From: Perca fluviatilis
Taxonomy: Eukaryota > Chordata > Actinopteri > Perciformes > Percidae
Assembly: GCF_010015445.1 (NCBI RefSeq)
Contig: NC_053133.1
Span: forward strand, 25,169,082 to 25,233,081
Reading direction: 5' to 3'
Length of the DNA: 64,000 nucleotides
Part shown: in pieces, positions 13,140-25,366 of the stretch
How positions within the stretch are numbered: the stretch's first letter is position 1
Layout: each line of letters starts with the position of its first letter
The notes under the pieces: generated by a model
The model's database searches: none
The model's input: only the letters and a program-made list of their open reading frames with translations
Told to the model about the DNA's origin: nothing
Program-made: the position numbers and the translations under genes

Positions 13140-14302
13140 CTTGAAAGGCACTTTAATATTTGTTCAATAATATGTACATCTGTACAGACAAAGTAACATG
13201 TGCCACAACTACGCCTGCTCTTTCTCCAGGACAACTGTTTCACATTTAAAACTGGATATTTTAAACAAAAGACCATTGGAATCAGTGCAGTTCGAGAGGC
13301 TCGTGCTGAAGCGATGCTCGTTTACGGACACGGAGTAACTACTGCGCCCAGCCAGAGGCTCCGCGGGACGACCTGAACCGAGCCTGCCTGTGTCCGAAAC
13401 ACTGTATGCTGTGACACGGGGGGGGGGGTACACGTAACTCCACACAGGTGAGACTAAAGCTTTAACACACAAAAGCACTCCTATCCAACGTAAATAAAAA
13501 TAGGACATAAATTTAATTCTAAAATGAAATTTAAAAAGTCGTGCAGAGATAAAGTAGTGATATTCAGTGCTTTTTTTTTAAAGTTCAAATCGATACAGGT
13601 CTGATCCTGCCAGAACTCACTAACACACACACACTGGAACTTGGTTCATTACAAGCCGGGACATCTCACCACCGTCTGCGAATGGAAACAAACTTGGTGA
13701 CTAGTACTAATATTTTATGAAACAGCATCATGTGTGCCCACAGCGGCCCTGTAGACTAAAGAATAACACAGATGTATGGAAAGAAGAAGAAAAAAAAAAA
13801 AAGTCATGGCGGAACATCCTGTACAGCGAGAAAACATCAAACACACACACACACAAAAGGCAGGAAAAGAAGAGCCATCAGAAAAACCAGACTAAATCAA
13901 AACCTGGCTCTCAATAAACTCATCTGAACTACAAATCAAGAAATAAAACTACAAAAAACGTAAAGTTGCAGATCAACATTTACAGATTCTTTCCAGCTTG
14001 CGCTCTAAAAACTAAAAGTTGGCATAAACATCCTGAGTGGCTGGCGACCTCAGACCCACACGAGCTCGTCCTGTCCTGAACCAGCCAGCAGTCTGACCCC
14101 CCACCCCCACACCCCACCCTGTCAGCGGTGTATATAAAGGCTAAGGTTTCCAGATACAGACCTAAATGGAGTTGATTTAAAGGCCGTTTGGCGGTTAATG
14201 CCGCATCTTCCTGCGCCGAGTGATGCCACATCGCTCCGTGCGGCAGGTTTGCGTAATAAGACAGTACAATGATTATCAGCTTATATATCACACCCAATAT
14301 GA
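13140..14302 (-). other. larp4b: Probable larp4b 3' untranslated region
   Basis: Downstream of the larp4b stop there is no further open frame resembling LARP4B. A candidate poly(A) signal ATTAAA lies on the minus strand at about 13157-13152, in an AT-rich setting typical of a transcript end. The exact end is inferred, not shown. Confidence 0.4.
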
Positions 14303-14449
14303 TTACTGTGGCAACACATCTGGTTTGGATGCCTGGCCCGGAAAAGTTGGGATGTGCGCTGCTTCTGAAGGGGCGAGGTCAGCGGGCGGCGCCGGCTCAT
14401 TGGACGACACTCTCTGGCAGATCTGGGCGTAGCTTAGCCTCTTGGACTC
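14303..14449 (-). CDS. larp4b: larp4b exon 16, terminal coding exon
   Basis: It encodes [20 protein letters not shown], the conserved SYAEICQR-type motif, then a short tail ending KPDVLPQ and a TAA at 14305-14303. Human paralogues carry a longer basic tail after this motif, which is absent here. Confidence 0.85.
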   Translation of the reverse strand, partial: ESKRLSYAQICQRVSSNEPAPPADLAPSEAAHIPTFPGQASKPDVLPQ

Positions 14450-15749
14450 CTGGCCAATCAGAGAACAAGATGGTGTCAGAGGCTCTCACACCTTTCCTCT
14501 CCTGCACATGAATGGCTTTCAAACACAGTGCTCATCAAACAGATGTGATATCGTGAGCTTAGAATTATTAAGGTTCTATCTCCGTTTAGGGTAGTTCTGA
14601 GATATTGAGCATCAAAGTTTTTACATCCCAGCTATTTTGTGAGATGGAACCTTTTTATTTTATTAATAAATAACTAAGAAAATATTTCTTTACAAAAATA
14701 ACACCACACAGGCATTAATAAACACCTAAAGGATCAGATTATGTCAAAAACTCAATTTCGGCCAAAAGTGGAAATAGAACCTTATAATTCTAAGCTCACG
14801 ATATCTAATACCTACTAACATCTAATGATCTTTTATCCTCTCTATCAACATACTGGGGTCAGAGGAGACTTTCAGAAATTTTACCTATTTGCCTTTCGAT
14901 TATTTTTGGCTTCAAGCTACAAATCCAACAAGGCACATGCTTGTAAATGTCACAGGATACCGCAGTTGTTATTTCATATTTGCCCTATTTTTAATGCTCA
15001 TAAAAGAATCTTACACAAGGTCAGAGGTCAAAATCTCAGATATTATTATTAAATTATGTTCTTGAATCCTCCTTTCTTTCATTCAATTCAATTCCAAGGT
15101 GTTTAAAACCCCACTACCAATAATACAGGACAGACTGAAACATGCACTAATCTGAAATCTGCCATTTGAAATAGAGTAGTCCTTAAATGAAAATAGAAGA
15201 AACAATTCGACACCATAAACAAGTCTTACTGCGACTGGCTCCTGTGTAAACTGAGCTGGGTTGGCCTCGCTGGTCGTCTCGGCACGCGCCGTCACATTCC
15301 TACAGAGACGAGCAGAACACACTCACTGCACACAGCTCTGAGCATAGCTGGCCCCATGACAACTGGGAAACGGATAAAAGCCTACACATGAAATGTTCTT
15401 GCGGGCGAGGCAAGCAAAAGAAAAACACATCAAAAAGGAGCTAGTGCTGTGGATCTGATCATGATGAGTAAAAAGGGAAAAAGTAAAGAATGTAAAAATA
15501 GAACTAGCCAGATGCTGAGTCTAATGCAGAGGTACATCAGCGTCCAGCTGCTGCCTCGGAGTTACTTACTGCTCTAAGATTGGCTGAGGCTCTTGAGACT
15601 TAGTTGGCACCGGTGCACACGGGCTGCTGATTTTCACTGGAATCTGTGAAGAACAGAGAAAAAAAAGAAAAGAGACCAATGTCGAGGGTTTACACAGTCT
15701 GGGTTTAAACTACAAGATGGGACTCAGTTACCTTGTTGAGTAGAGTCAA

Positions 15750-15788
<39 letters not shown>

Positions 15789-15889
15789 AACTATATTTGT
15801 CGGGTCCAAAAACCAGGAGTCCAGTATACTTGTGGGGTCCCGACAGCTTTGTGGGGCCAAAATGCGTCCCCACAAAGATAGTGCCACAA

Positions 15890-15926
<37 letters not shown>

Positions 15927-18900
15927 AGACAAAAAGAGAGACTTTGTCACCTTCACGTTGCCGTTAGCTGCCTGTACCGTTGCCATGGCAGTCTTTGCCG
16001 GAGGAAGAGGAGGGAAGCTCGTCAGGCCGAGCTCAGGAGGAGGAGGAGACGGTTGACGAGGAGGCGACTGACTTTGTGCATTCTACACAAAACACACACA
16101 GTCAGTACACAACAAAGCGAACTTTGCAAACGCATCCACGTGCTGCCCGCTAGCTACTTACGCGACTGCTTGCGGCAGATTTGTCCCAGGACCTCGGGTT
16201 CTCTCTCCTCCTCTGGCTCAAGTTTCCTCTCCTTCAGAGACACAGCAGAGCAGCGATGTTACAGCAGCTCAGAGTCGAGGAGGATTTATACTTCGGCATT
16301 AAAAGCGTCACTCACCTAAACATGATGGCCTTCTGCTCTTTGTTGGCTAGGAGGCTTATTCTGTTTAAATGGAAAGATGTTCGCCCCCCAACATATGGCC
16401 AATGGATCAGGGAGGTTATGAGTTATGTTCACTTAGAAAAAATTAGATACACTGTAAGAGGGTCCACTAGAAAATTCTATATAATTTGGCAGCCTTTTAT
16501 TTATATATATATATAATTTTTTATTATTATTTATTGATGTTGTCTTTTTCTTTTATTTACTTAGATATTTGAATTATATTTGTATGAATCTGCAGACTCA
16601 TATCTGAGTATGTCTGGATACATGGAAAGTTGTCGGGGTCCAGTACATGTGGGTGGGGGGCACTTGGGAATTATTTGGGTTGTTTGTATGGACAGGAACT
16701 TGATTTGACTATTTCAAGTGTGTATTGTATTTCTTTTGCTTGTTATTTTTGAAAATAAAAGAGACCATGTTCAAAAAAAAAAAAGCGTCACTCAACATAC
16801 TGTATTATTAACGTGTCTGTGTAGGCACGGAGGGCTACATGTGTGCACCTTTCAAGAATTGTTATTCTGTATAGGTGCTGCCTCTCAGAGCAAACCTTCT
16901 TCACGGTCATTAACAGTGAATTTAACCGGGTAGAGCTTCTATAGCTTGTTGGCTCTTGGAATCGTGTTACCTTTGATGCTGCTGTGGCCTAATTTCCCTG
17001 CTTTCAAAAGGAGGTTTATCCCACGCTTCATTTTCTTAGAGTTAGATTTCAATCTACCGGTGCTTCCACACTGTTTGGTCCGTTTCAAATTAAAATTTTA
17101 AATTCTGGTGCATTTGCCCGCTTGGTTTGGTTTGTTCGGGCTGGTGTGAAAGCTTTCAGTTCAACCTTTGGGTGCAGGCCTCTGGTCCAGCAACAGACTT
17201 TGTCGGAGTAGATTTTTCTACCCATTCATCATTGTGACGTATGAGGTCAAAGCAAGCAAACTACAGGGATGAAAGCAAACCACGTCCATCGACAGCATCA
17301 GATATTATAATCCCTCAGCTTTCCTCAGAGTGGAAGGATAATATGACGTTGACATTCAAAAATAATAATTACAACAGGTTATCACAACACATCACTTGTT
17401 AGGAGGACCTACGGTGACAGTCATATGAGTATCAGACTTCACAGCCATACTTGAGAGTATCCGGGTTGATGTTTGGTTACCTTCCCCGGTCAGAAGTGGG
17501 CTCGCTCCTTACACCTCTGCTCGGACGGCGCATGGCGCCCCGCGACCGTCCTCGACCCGGCCTCGGCGGAGAAGAGGAGCCCTCCACTGGCGCTTGCTCG
17601 GAGGACTGCGAGGAATCATTTAGATTGGACTGCCAACGGTCAGAATTTGACCACCGCGAGCCTCTCCTGGAAGTAATCAATCATGAACGCCAGTAAGCGC
17701 ATATTTACACCGACAACAGACTGACATAACACGTCATTACAAGTATGATGATTCACAGCTAATAAATGGGACGTGCACAACAGGTTACTAATTTGATGAG
17801 TGGCTACCTCATCCTGTGTGGGTTATGAGGTTTGAAGCTGGAGAATCCATTAATGAAGTCATTCATCAACGTTTGATGCTGCGGACGAAAAACAACAGCA
17901 GCTAAATTAGCCAACAGAGGATAACACACATTCAATTAACCATGACCAGCATCAGTGTCTCCTAATCGAAGTTAAACAAGAAGGATTATTCTTACTCCGT
18001 CTGAAGTCGATGCAATAATAAAGCCTACGACTTCATGTCATACAATTTGGACATAAAAAAAGGACTCACGTCAGCACATTCTTGGTATCCTGCCGCAGCC
18101 GAAGCCCACACGTCATTGGTGAAATCATACAGCTGTTGGGTGGGGCAGGGCTGCTGGTAGCTGCTGGGGGGGAAGTAGGGGCGGTAAGGATTGCCGCACG
18201 GGTCCAGCTGAGCGGGTCGGTAGCCATTTTTTGGAGCGAAGGAAGTGACTGCCATGGTTTTGGCCTTTATCCTCACCATGATGGGCTTTCCCTTGAACTC
18301 CCGAACCTCTTCTCTGAGGTACTTGTAGGCCTAATGACGTGCACGGAGACAGTAACGCGATTCTCTGAGTGTTTTTCAAATCATACAAACTACACGGTTT
18401 CACAGTCTTCCTGTTACAGCGTCGTCTGTTCTGATGAAAAGAATCTAAACCACCGCCAACATCAAAAGCGTCACTTTAGAGATTAGAAATAATCAAATCA
18501 CAGCGTATTTGGCTGTATTTTACCTGTTGTGCGTCGGTTTCCGATTTGAAAGTGACGAACCAGTTATCGTTGCTCACAAACTCACAGCTCAGGAACTTGG
18601 GAATGTTCTCCCCGTCAAAGAGAGCCTCCACCTCCTGCAGTACAACAGTGACATCAAACAAACCACAACGGTCACGTACAGACTTCACCGTTATGAAACC
18701 CCTGCGTTTTCCTAGCTTGACCGATAGGACATCTGCTGACAGCGACAAAACGCCACGACCCTCATCTAAGTCTATAAACAAATGTTTGTAGTTTTTTTTT
18801 TTAGGAGGAGAGGTTCTTGCCTCCTTGGGTGTGGTGTCGGGGATCTCACGCAGGATGACGACACATCGACTCTGACTGGGCCGGACCTTCTGTCCACAAA

Positions 18901-19173
18901 GAGCCACCTGGACCAGCGGCAGGGCTGCCAGCCAATGAGAGAAGAGGACGTTTTCAGGACAACAGTAATCGGTCTAAACTTTCACATATTTCAGGGATGC
19001 TTTACTTGAAGGCCTCTACATAAGAGTGACATGAACACACGAACCCTAACCCTAACTTGTCACGACAAAAACCGAAAAAGACACTTAATGACAGAAGCGT
19101 TATGTCATAAACATTTATGACATGTTTATAATGTTTGACACGTTCATGACAGTGTCATGTCACTCTTATACTC

Positions 19174-19247
<74 letters not shown>

Positions 19248-22200
19248 ATATATATATATATATTCCTACACACACACACATCTCTCTCTCTCTCTGAGTA
19301 TTTGCAGGAATGGAAATCTAACAATCATTCCTACATTTTTCCTAAAGCCCTGCTCAGACCAAAGATTCGCGATGAGACGAAACCGTTTTAGAACGCTGCA
19401 GGGAAACGTTTCAGCGGTCTGAACCGGCCCGTCTCCGGTCGACTCAAACCAGCTGACGGTGTCGCCGCGACTCAGCTGTTCAAGTCCCCGAGGGCTGCTT
19501 TTAGAACGTAAGGGACTTCACCTGTTTTCAACAGCCAATAGAGAAGTCAGCCGGTAAAGTCAGCTACAAACTATAGAAATAACATGATCCACAATCCATT
19601 TTATTTTTAGGTTACATGTAACAGCTGGTCGAAATGGCAGCGTTTCGGACGGAGCCTCAACGACAGAAAGCCGGAAAGCACGGTAAGGTTATATGGTGGA
19701 GCGAGCTAGAGAGGGACTGAAGAGAGGGAGCGCCCAGCGGCCTTTGAAGAAAGCCGTGAATCAGAGAAATAAACCGTTGTTTTCGCCGATTCATCGCTAG
19801 AAATGCAACTGCAGCAAGCGTCTCGATATTACTACCGTTACCCACATTCATATTAAGACGCAACAAACAATATATCTAGCTAGAAATAAAGCCTAAAAGT
19901 CGGAAGTTAGAACGGAAGTACAAAGAGGCGTTGTTATGGAGATGATACACCATAACAACGATACACACTGGCAGGTTTCAGAACGCTGCAGATCGCAAAT
20001 CTTTGGTCTGTTATGTTACATAAAAACATATTATCATTAAAAACTAATAATACCTGACCAGACTCATTCTGAATCCATACCCACAGCACAAGATCGCCAG
20101 CATTTGGCTAGTGGTTAAATGTTCACCCTGAATAAAAACTCAATCAGACACACGTGCAGAAATAAACACTGACATTTCAAAATGTCGGCGATGAGGTCCA
20201 GGTCCGTGCTGATCCTCTTGATCTTGTCGAGGCTGGCCAGAGTTGCGATGGGAACATACTGGTCGCTGTCCATCTGAGAATTCAGGTACAGGTCGTTGCC
20301 AAGGTGCTCCCTGTGGAGGGACAGAAGGGGCTTGTGAGAACAGTCTCTATCGAGGAATGTTTGGAGAGGTTACCAACGGTTAGGACATATCGCACGTGTT
20401 GGACAAAACACACACACACACAAAAAATAAAAAAACAATTGTATAAATTCCCCGACAAGGAAAATGGTTTATTTAAATACAATTGCCGGAAGGTCAACGA
20501 CAGCCAGAATACTAAACGTTGCACAAAACCCAATTTGGTATTTGCACCTTTTTTTTTTTTTCTAAGAGCACTGACATTACATTTAAAATGTTGTTTTTAT
20601 GCTTAGACAACATGTTGTGGCGTTCAATAACCACAGTTAGTGATCATATTAATATCTGATGACATAACTTCTTCAAAAGAAGTGGTGACTTGTTACCTGG
20701 TCAGGCAGGACTCCAAAACGGTCCTCAGCTCTTCTCTAGTCTCATCTGAAATCAAAGTCATGACCGCAAAGTCAGTGCTTTAGAGACAACACCAACTCAA
20801 GTTCATTTTATTGTGGTGAAACATAAAAACAGATAATATAACCTGGGTAAATAAACAACCTCAACACCTAAATTGGACTGCTACCTGTAACAGGTGGGTC
20901 AATGGGCTCTCCATGAACTACTGAAGCTTCGGCAGACAGCGTCTGGTACTCTGGTGTGCTGGGATCTGCTTCAACCACAGCCTCAGCCAGGCCCACGTTC
21001 TCCAGCTGGAACTCTGGCTCGTATCCTCAAAAAAAAAAAAAAAGTCAACCCCAAGGTATCTTACCACCACGCCATAACCAATATTTGCTTTGCAGACAGT
21101 TACATTTGTTCAAGTTCAGCAAGTTGTTCATCATTCATGTTGTAAATTATAAACTCTTCATCAGAAAATTAACTAATTATTGTAATTCCAGTCCCCAAGT
21201 AACTCCAGCCTACCTTCCTGATTGGTCAGATCGCTGGGGAATTGCAGCCATGGCTCATGAGCCTGCAGGAAGGCGGGGCCAGGGACGTCCAAGTTGAAGT
21301 TGTGATTGGTCCATACCTCAGCGTTAGGGTTAAGGCTTGGGGCAGCAACAGGTTCCTGAAACAAAACAACAACAAAAAAAACACAATTTGTACAATATTA
21401 ATCGAACATGAAAAGTCAAGTCCGCTTATTTTAAAAACGAGTTATTTTGAAAGAACAAATTAATATGAACAGTAGCAGATAAGCTAGCAGACACTAGCTT
21501 GTGTGTTCAGGTGTTTTACATCAAGAATGGACAGAAGATGTTCTCTAGTATCTTTCATTAAATCTGATTCAACCTAAAATGCGATGCTCAAATGTGTATT
21601 TTATAAAATCCACAAAACTAAATGCTATTTCATCTCAATGTCAATCAATGTTAAAGCAATAATGCAGATGAAAACCTCTTAAAGATTCATTCTCAGATGT
21701 AAATCACAGCTGATTCCACTTCATACTTCATCTACAACAGATAACAGACCCTCTGAATCGGAGTTAACTTACCCTTGTTATATCAAGGCTGTTATTTTAT
21801 AAGTGCATGTACTTGCATTATTACACTTTTTCATTGTTCTATCTAAATTATACAAAACTGTGACTGTAACAAAGCCGTCTGTGTGAACAATGAACACTCG
21901 TTATGTAACATCTTTATAAAAAGGAGTATTGAAGACTCTGCCTGCTGACCTGTTCAGATTGCCCAGCCAAGTCTTTCTTTCCCTGACAGAATCACATAAA
22001 AAAAGAAATTTTGTTTTTATTTTCAGGCATAAGACATGAACACTGAACCCAACTGTCTCACATGTTAAGCGAACACTTACAGACTGAGTGCAATCTGTGT
22101 GCCAGTCCCACACGCAGCGTCCCTGAGGCATCACTGTGCTGTAGGGGTAAGCTCCCAGCAGAGCCATAGACGGCTGGAGCTCCGAGACCAGGGCTGGGAT

Positions 22201-25200
22201 CTGCTCTACGTCGGCGCCCGTCCTGCTCTCGCCCTGGCTGGGCTCGGCATCAGACGCGCCCTGGGCCCACGCCCCGCAGCTATCCTCCAGACCCAGTTTG
22301 ATCCAGGGGTGGGGATAGAGCTGGCAGACGGAGGAGTCCGCGTCCTCTCCCAGCAGCTCGGACACCATCTCCCTCATCCCTCCTTCTCTCTCCCCCTCCT
22401 CGGCAGTAGCGGGAGGCTCGCGTCCCAGGAAGTGAATCTCGTATGACGGAGTTGAGGCATAAACATCAACCTGCCCTGGGTCCACAGGGATCATGTCCTC
22501 CTGGCAGTCCAAAACCGAGGATGCATCGCCACCCGGACAGCTGAAGTCATCAGGAATCACATAGGAGTCATCGCAGATGCCGGTGCCGACCTCGGAAATA
22601 TTTGGAGTTTCTGGAGGAATATCACTGTCAAGTGCAGACATCTCCCCCTGTGAGATGTGAACCTGTATTCCAGTGATTTCCTCGAAATGAATTTCATTTG
22701 ATGAATCTCCAGCTTGAGGGAAACATTCAGCAGTGTCATTTGGCAGGCCGATGTCGACGTCAGAGGAAACGCTGGAGCTTAATATTACCGGGGGTTCGGA
22801 GGCTGTTTGAGGCTGTTCTACTGTATCTGCAGATTCATGCTTGACTGGGGCATCAATCCGAGTCCCCTGTGCAGCTGCTGCGTCCACTCCTTCCTCACAC
22901 GCATGAATAAATACTTTCTCTGGTGGATTTTCCTCCTGTTGGATTTGTCTGCATTCCCTCTCGGTAGGATTAGCTTCAGTCTCTGGACAGAAACTATGCT
23001 TACCTTCCACAGGAGGTGTGCACGGAGATGAGGAAGAGGGAGGTGGAGTGAAGGAAGCAGTAACAGAAAGCTCACTTTCAGCAGGAGGAGGCCGCGTGAG
23101 AGGCCCGAGACTTAAATCTTCCGGGCCGTGAAGAGCGAGGCTTGCATTTACAGCCGTGCTTGTATCTGGGCGAGAGGTGTTCGGAGCTGTTTCAGGTAAA
23201 ACATCTGTAACATCCCCCCTCTCAACGGGTTTGCCGTTCTGACAGACTTCCGGTTTTGGTTCTTTGGCTGCCTGTCTGTCATCACCACTCATGAGGACAT
23301 CCTGAAGAGGCTCGTCACGGTCGTCGCTATGGTCCAACTCGGGTGGATCTACAACATCTTGACCAGGAGGCTTAATGCTGCTCAATTCAAATGTTGGATC
23401 GTTTGAATTTACATCTAATTTGTCGGATATTATGAAGTCACACTGGTGAGATGTGGTTTTAAAGTCTGAGAGAGGAGTCAGATGTGTGCGGCAGGAGAAG
23501 GCCGTCAGTTCAATGGGCAGCGATGACACAGCTGAGATGGTGGGAACCGAGGACACCTCAGTGAGAGTCGTACCTGCTGTGCCGCTGTAACCGACGTCCC
23601 CCTCCTCACTGTGGCCTCTGCAGATCCTCAAGGGGATAGCCTCCCTCTGTAGCGAGGATTTATCCATCTCAAACTGTCCTCCAGACAGAGGAAAGACAAC
23701 CTCATCCCCGTGCAGCGGTTTGAGCTTTGAAGAACTGGAGCTGGATGCCTCACGTTTACTCTCCTCCTCAACACGTGCACTTTCATTTGCGTGCGACGTC
23801 ATCAACATGTAATACATGGATTCATGCGTTTCCTTAGCAGCGGTCTGGCAGTCCAGATCTTTAAACGGAGTCCCGTCTGGCGTGGAGGCCCGAGGTTCCT
23901 CGCGGTTTATTTGACTGCTGGGCAGGGGCAGCGAGTCAGACAAAGGGTCAACCTGCTTTACAACGGGATGAGGTAAGGAGGTCTCCTCTGCTGGGAGTGA
24001 ATTCTCTGGGTGTGTCTGTGACAGGATGGTGGAAGACTGATGACTCGAAGCTGGTTCCTCATCACGCGACTGGCTGGTCGTTTTAGATTCTGGGACATAT
24101 TCCTGGCCGCAGGCTGTGGATGCCTGTGTGTGCGATTGGCCGGAGGCCAGAGACTCCGCTACGCAGGGCAGAGCAGCTGTTTCTGCTTCAGCTGTGCGCA
24201 GCGAGTGTGTTGCTCCAGCTGTTTGGGATTGGCTGTGGACGTGGTCATGTTCAAGGTCGTCGGCGTCGATGGAACATATGCTGTAGAAGCTCCGGGTCCT
24301 CGTTTCGAAACCTTGACCCAGCGTCGTCGCGACGACGCAGACGTCCTCACCTTCCTCCTCGTTGTGCTCAGCTTTGGGGTAATCCCACCGTGTCTCCCGA
24401 CACTCGCTGACCAGCGGCAGCTGGTTATCGGACGCCTCGCTCCCTGTGACGTTGCCCTGGCAGTTAGCAGAGGGTAACCTGGCGGGAGATGACCAACATT
24501 TTTTCGACGGGTGCCTGTCTGGGAGCTGATTGAACCATAAAGCCCTGAGTGTGGCATTCTCCACAATCTTCTGTTTGGCTGGACTCCGTGTGGGCACCTC
24601 CATATACGGGGCCGGGCCACAGCTGGGCATGCCAGTATGTGTCATGCCTACCTCAGTCTCCGCGGTTGTATGTATGTTTTTGCTGGTTGTGATAATTATA
24701 GCCCCCTTCTCGTCGTGAGTGCTGGCTGCTTTAAGATCCCTCTCACTCCGCGTGGTGCTGTCCCCGCATGCCACGGCCGCCTCTGTCCAAACTTTGTTGC
24801 CCAGTTCTGGTGGTCTTTCCTCATCTTCCGCAGGCTTTCTCTGGGCCGGTCTGTCTGCCACACGTTTTTCCTCTTCGTCCAAGCACACATGCTGAGCTAC
24901 AGCCGCAGCGTGTTGCCTGACCTGGTCTGTCACGTCATTCAGCCCATTGTGGAGCGGGGGCTGTAACAGACTGCTCCTCTCGCTCTGCTGGCCGGGGTTG
25001 AGCTCTTTACTAAAGCAGCACCCCATCTTCTCCGGCCTAAAGTGGGAATAAAACACAAGACTGCTATGGCCACACACACTGAGAGCCTACACAACACGAG
25101 ACAAAATCATGAGCAGCTCCTCACGATGGCTCAGCCACATGCAGAAAGAGAAAAGACCCTCTACTCCCCCTTGCTTCGCCCCTTCCCTCCTCGTTTTCCC

Positions 25201-25272
25201 CTCCCCTGCCCAGAATAGCAAATGTGAAGGAGCTCACATGTCCCTGCCACTCAACAGTAGGCTGCACACCAC

Positions 25273-25366
<94 letters not shown>

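Noticed and set aside
21901..22080. Continuation of the large exon's frame to a stop at 21901
   Set aside because: The strong GTAAGT donor after 22081, in the phase of exon 3, and the uncharacteristic composition of the extra residues indicate intron read-through.
25027..25077. Longer frame starting MCGHSSLVF upstream of MGCC
   Set aside because: The extra 17 codons cross a good splice acceptor (CCCACTTTAG) and lie in intron; the MGCC start has stronger context and a recognisable lipidation motif.
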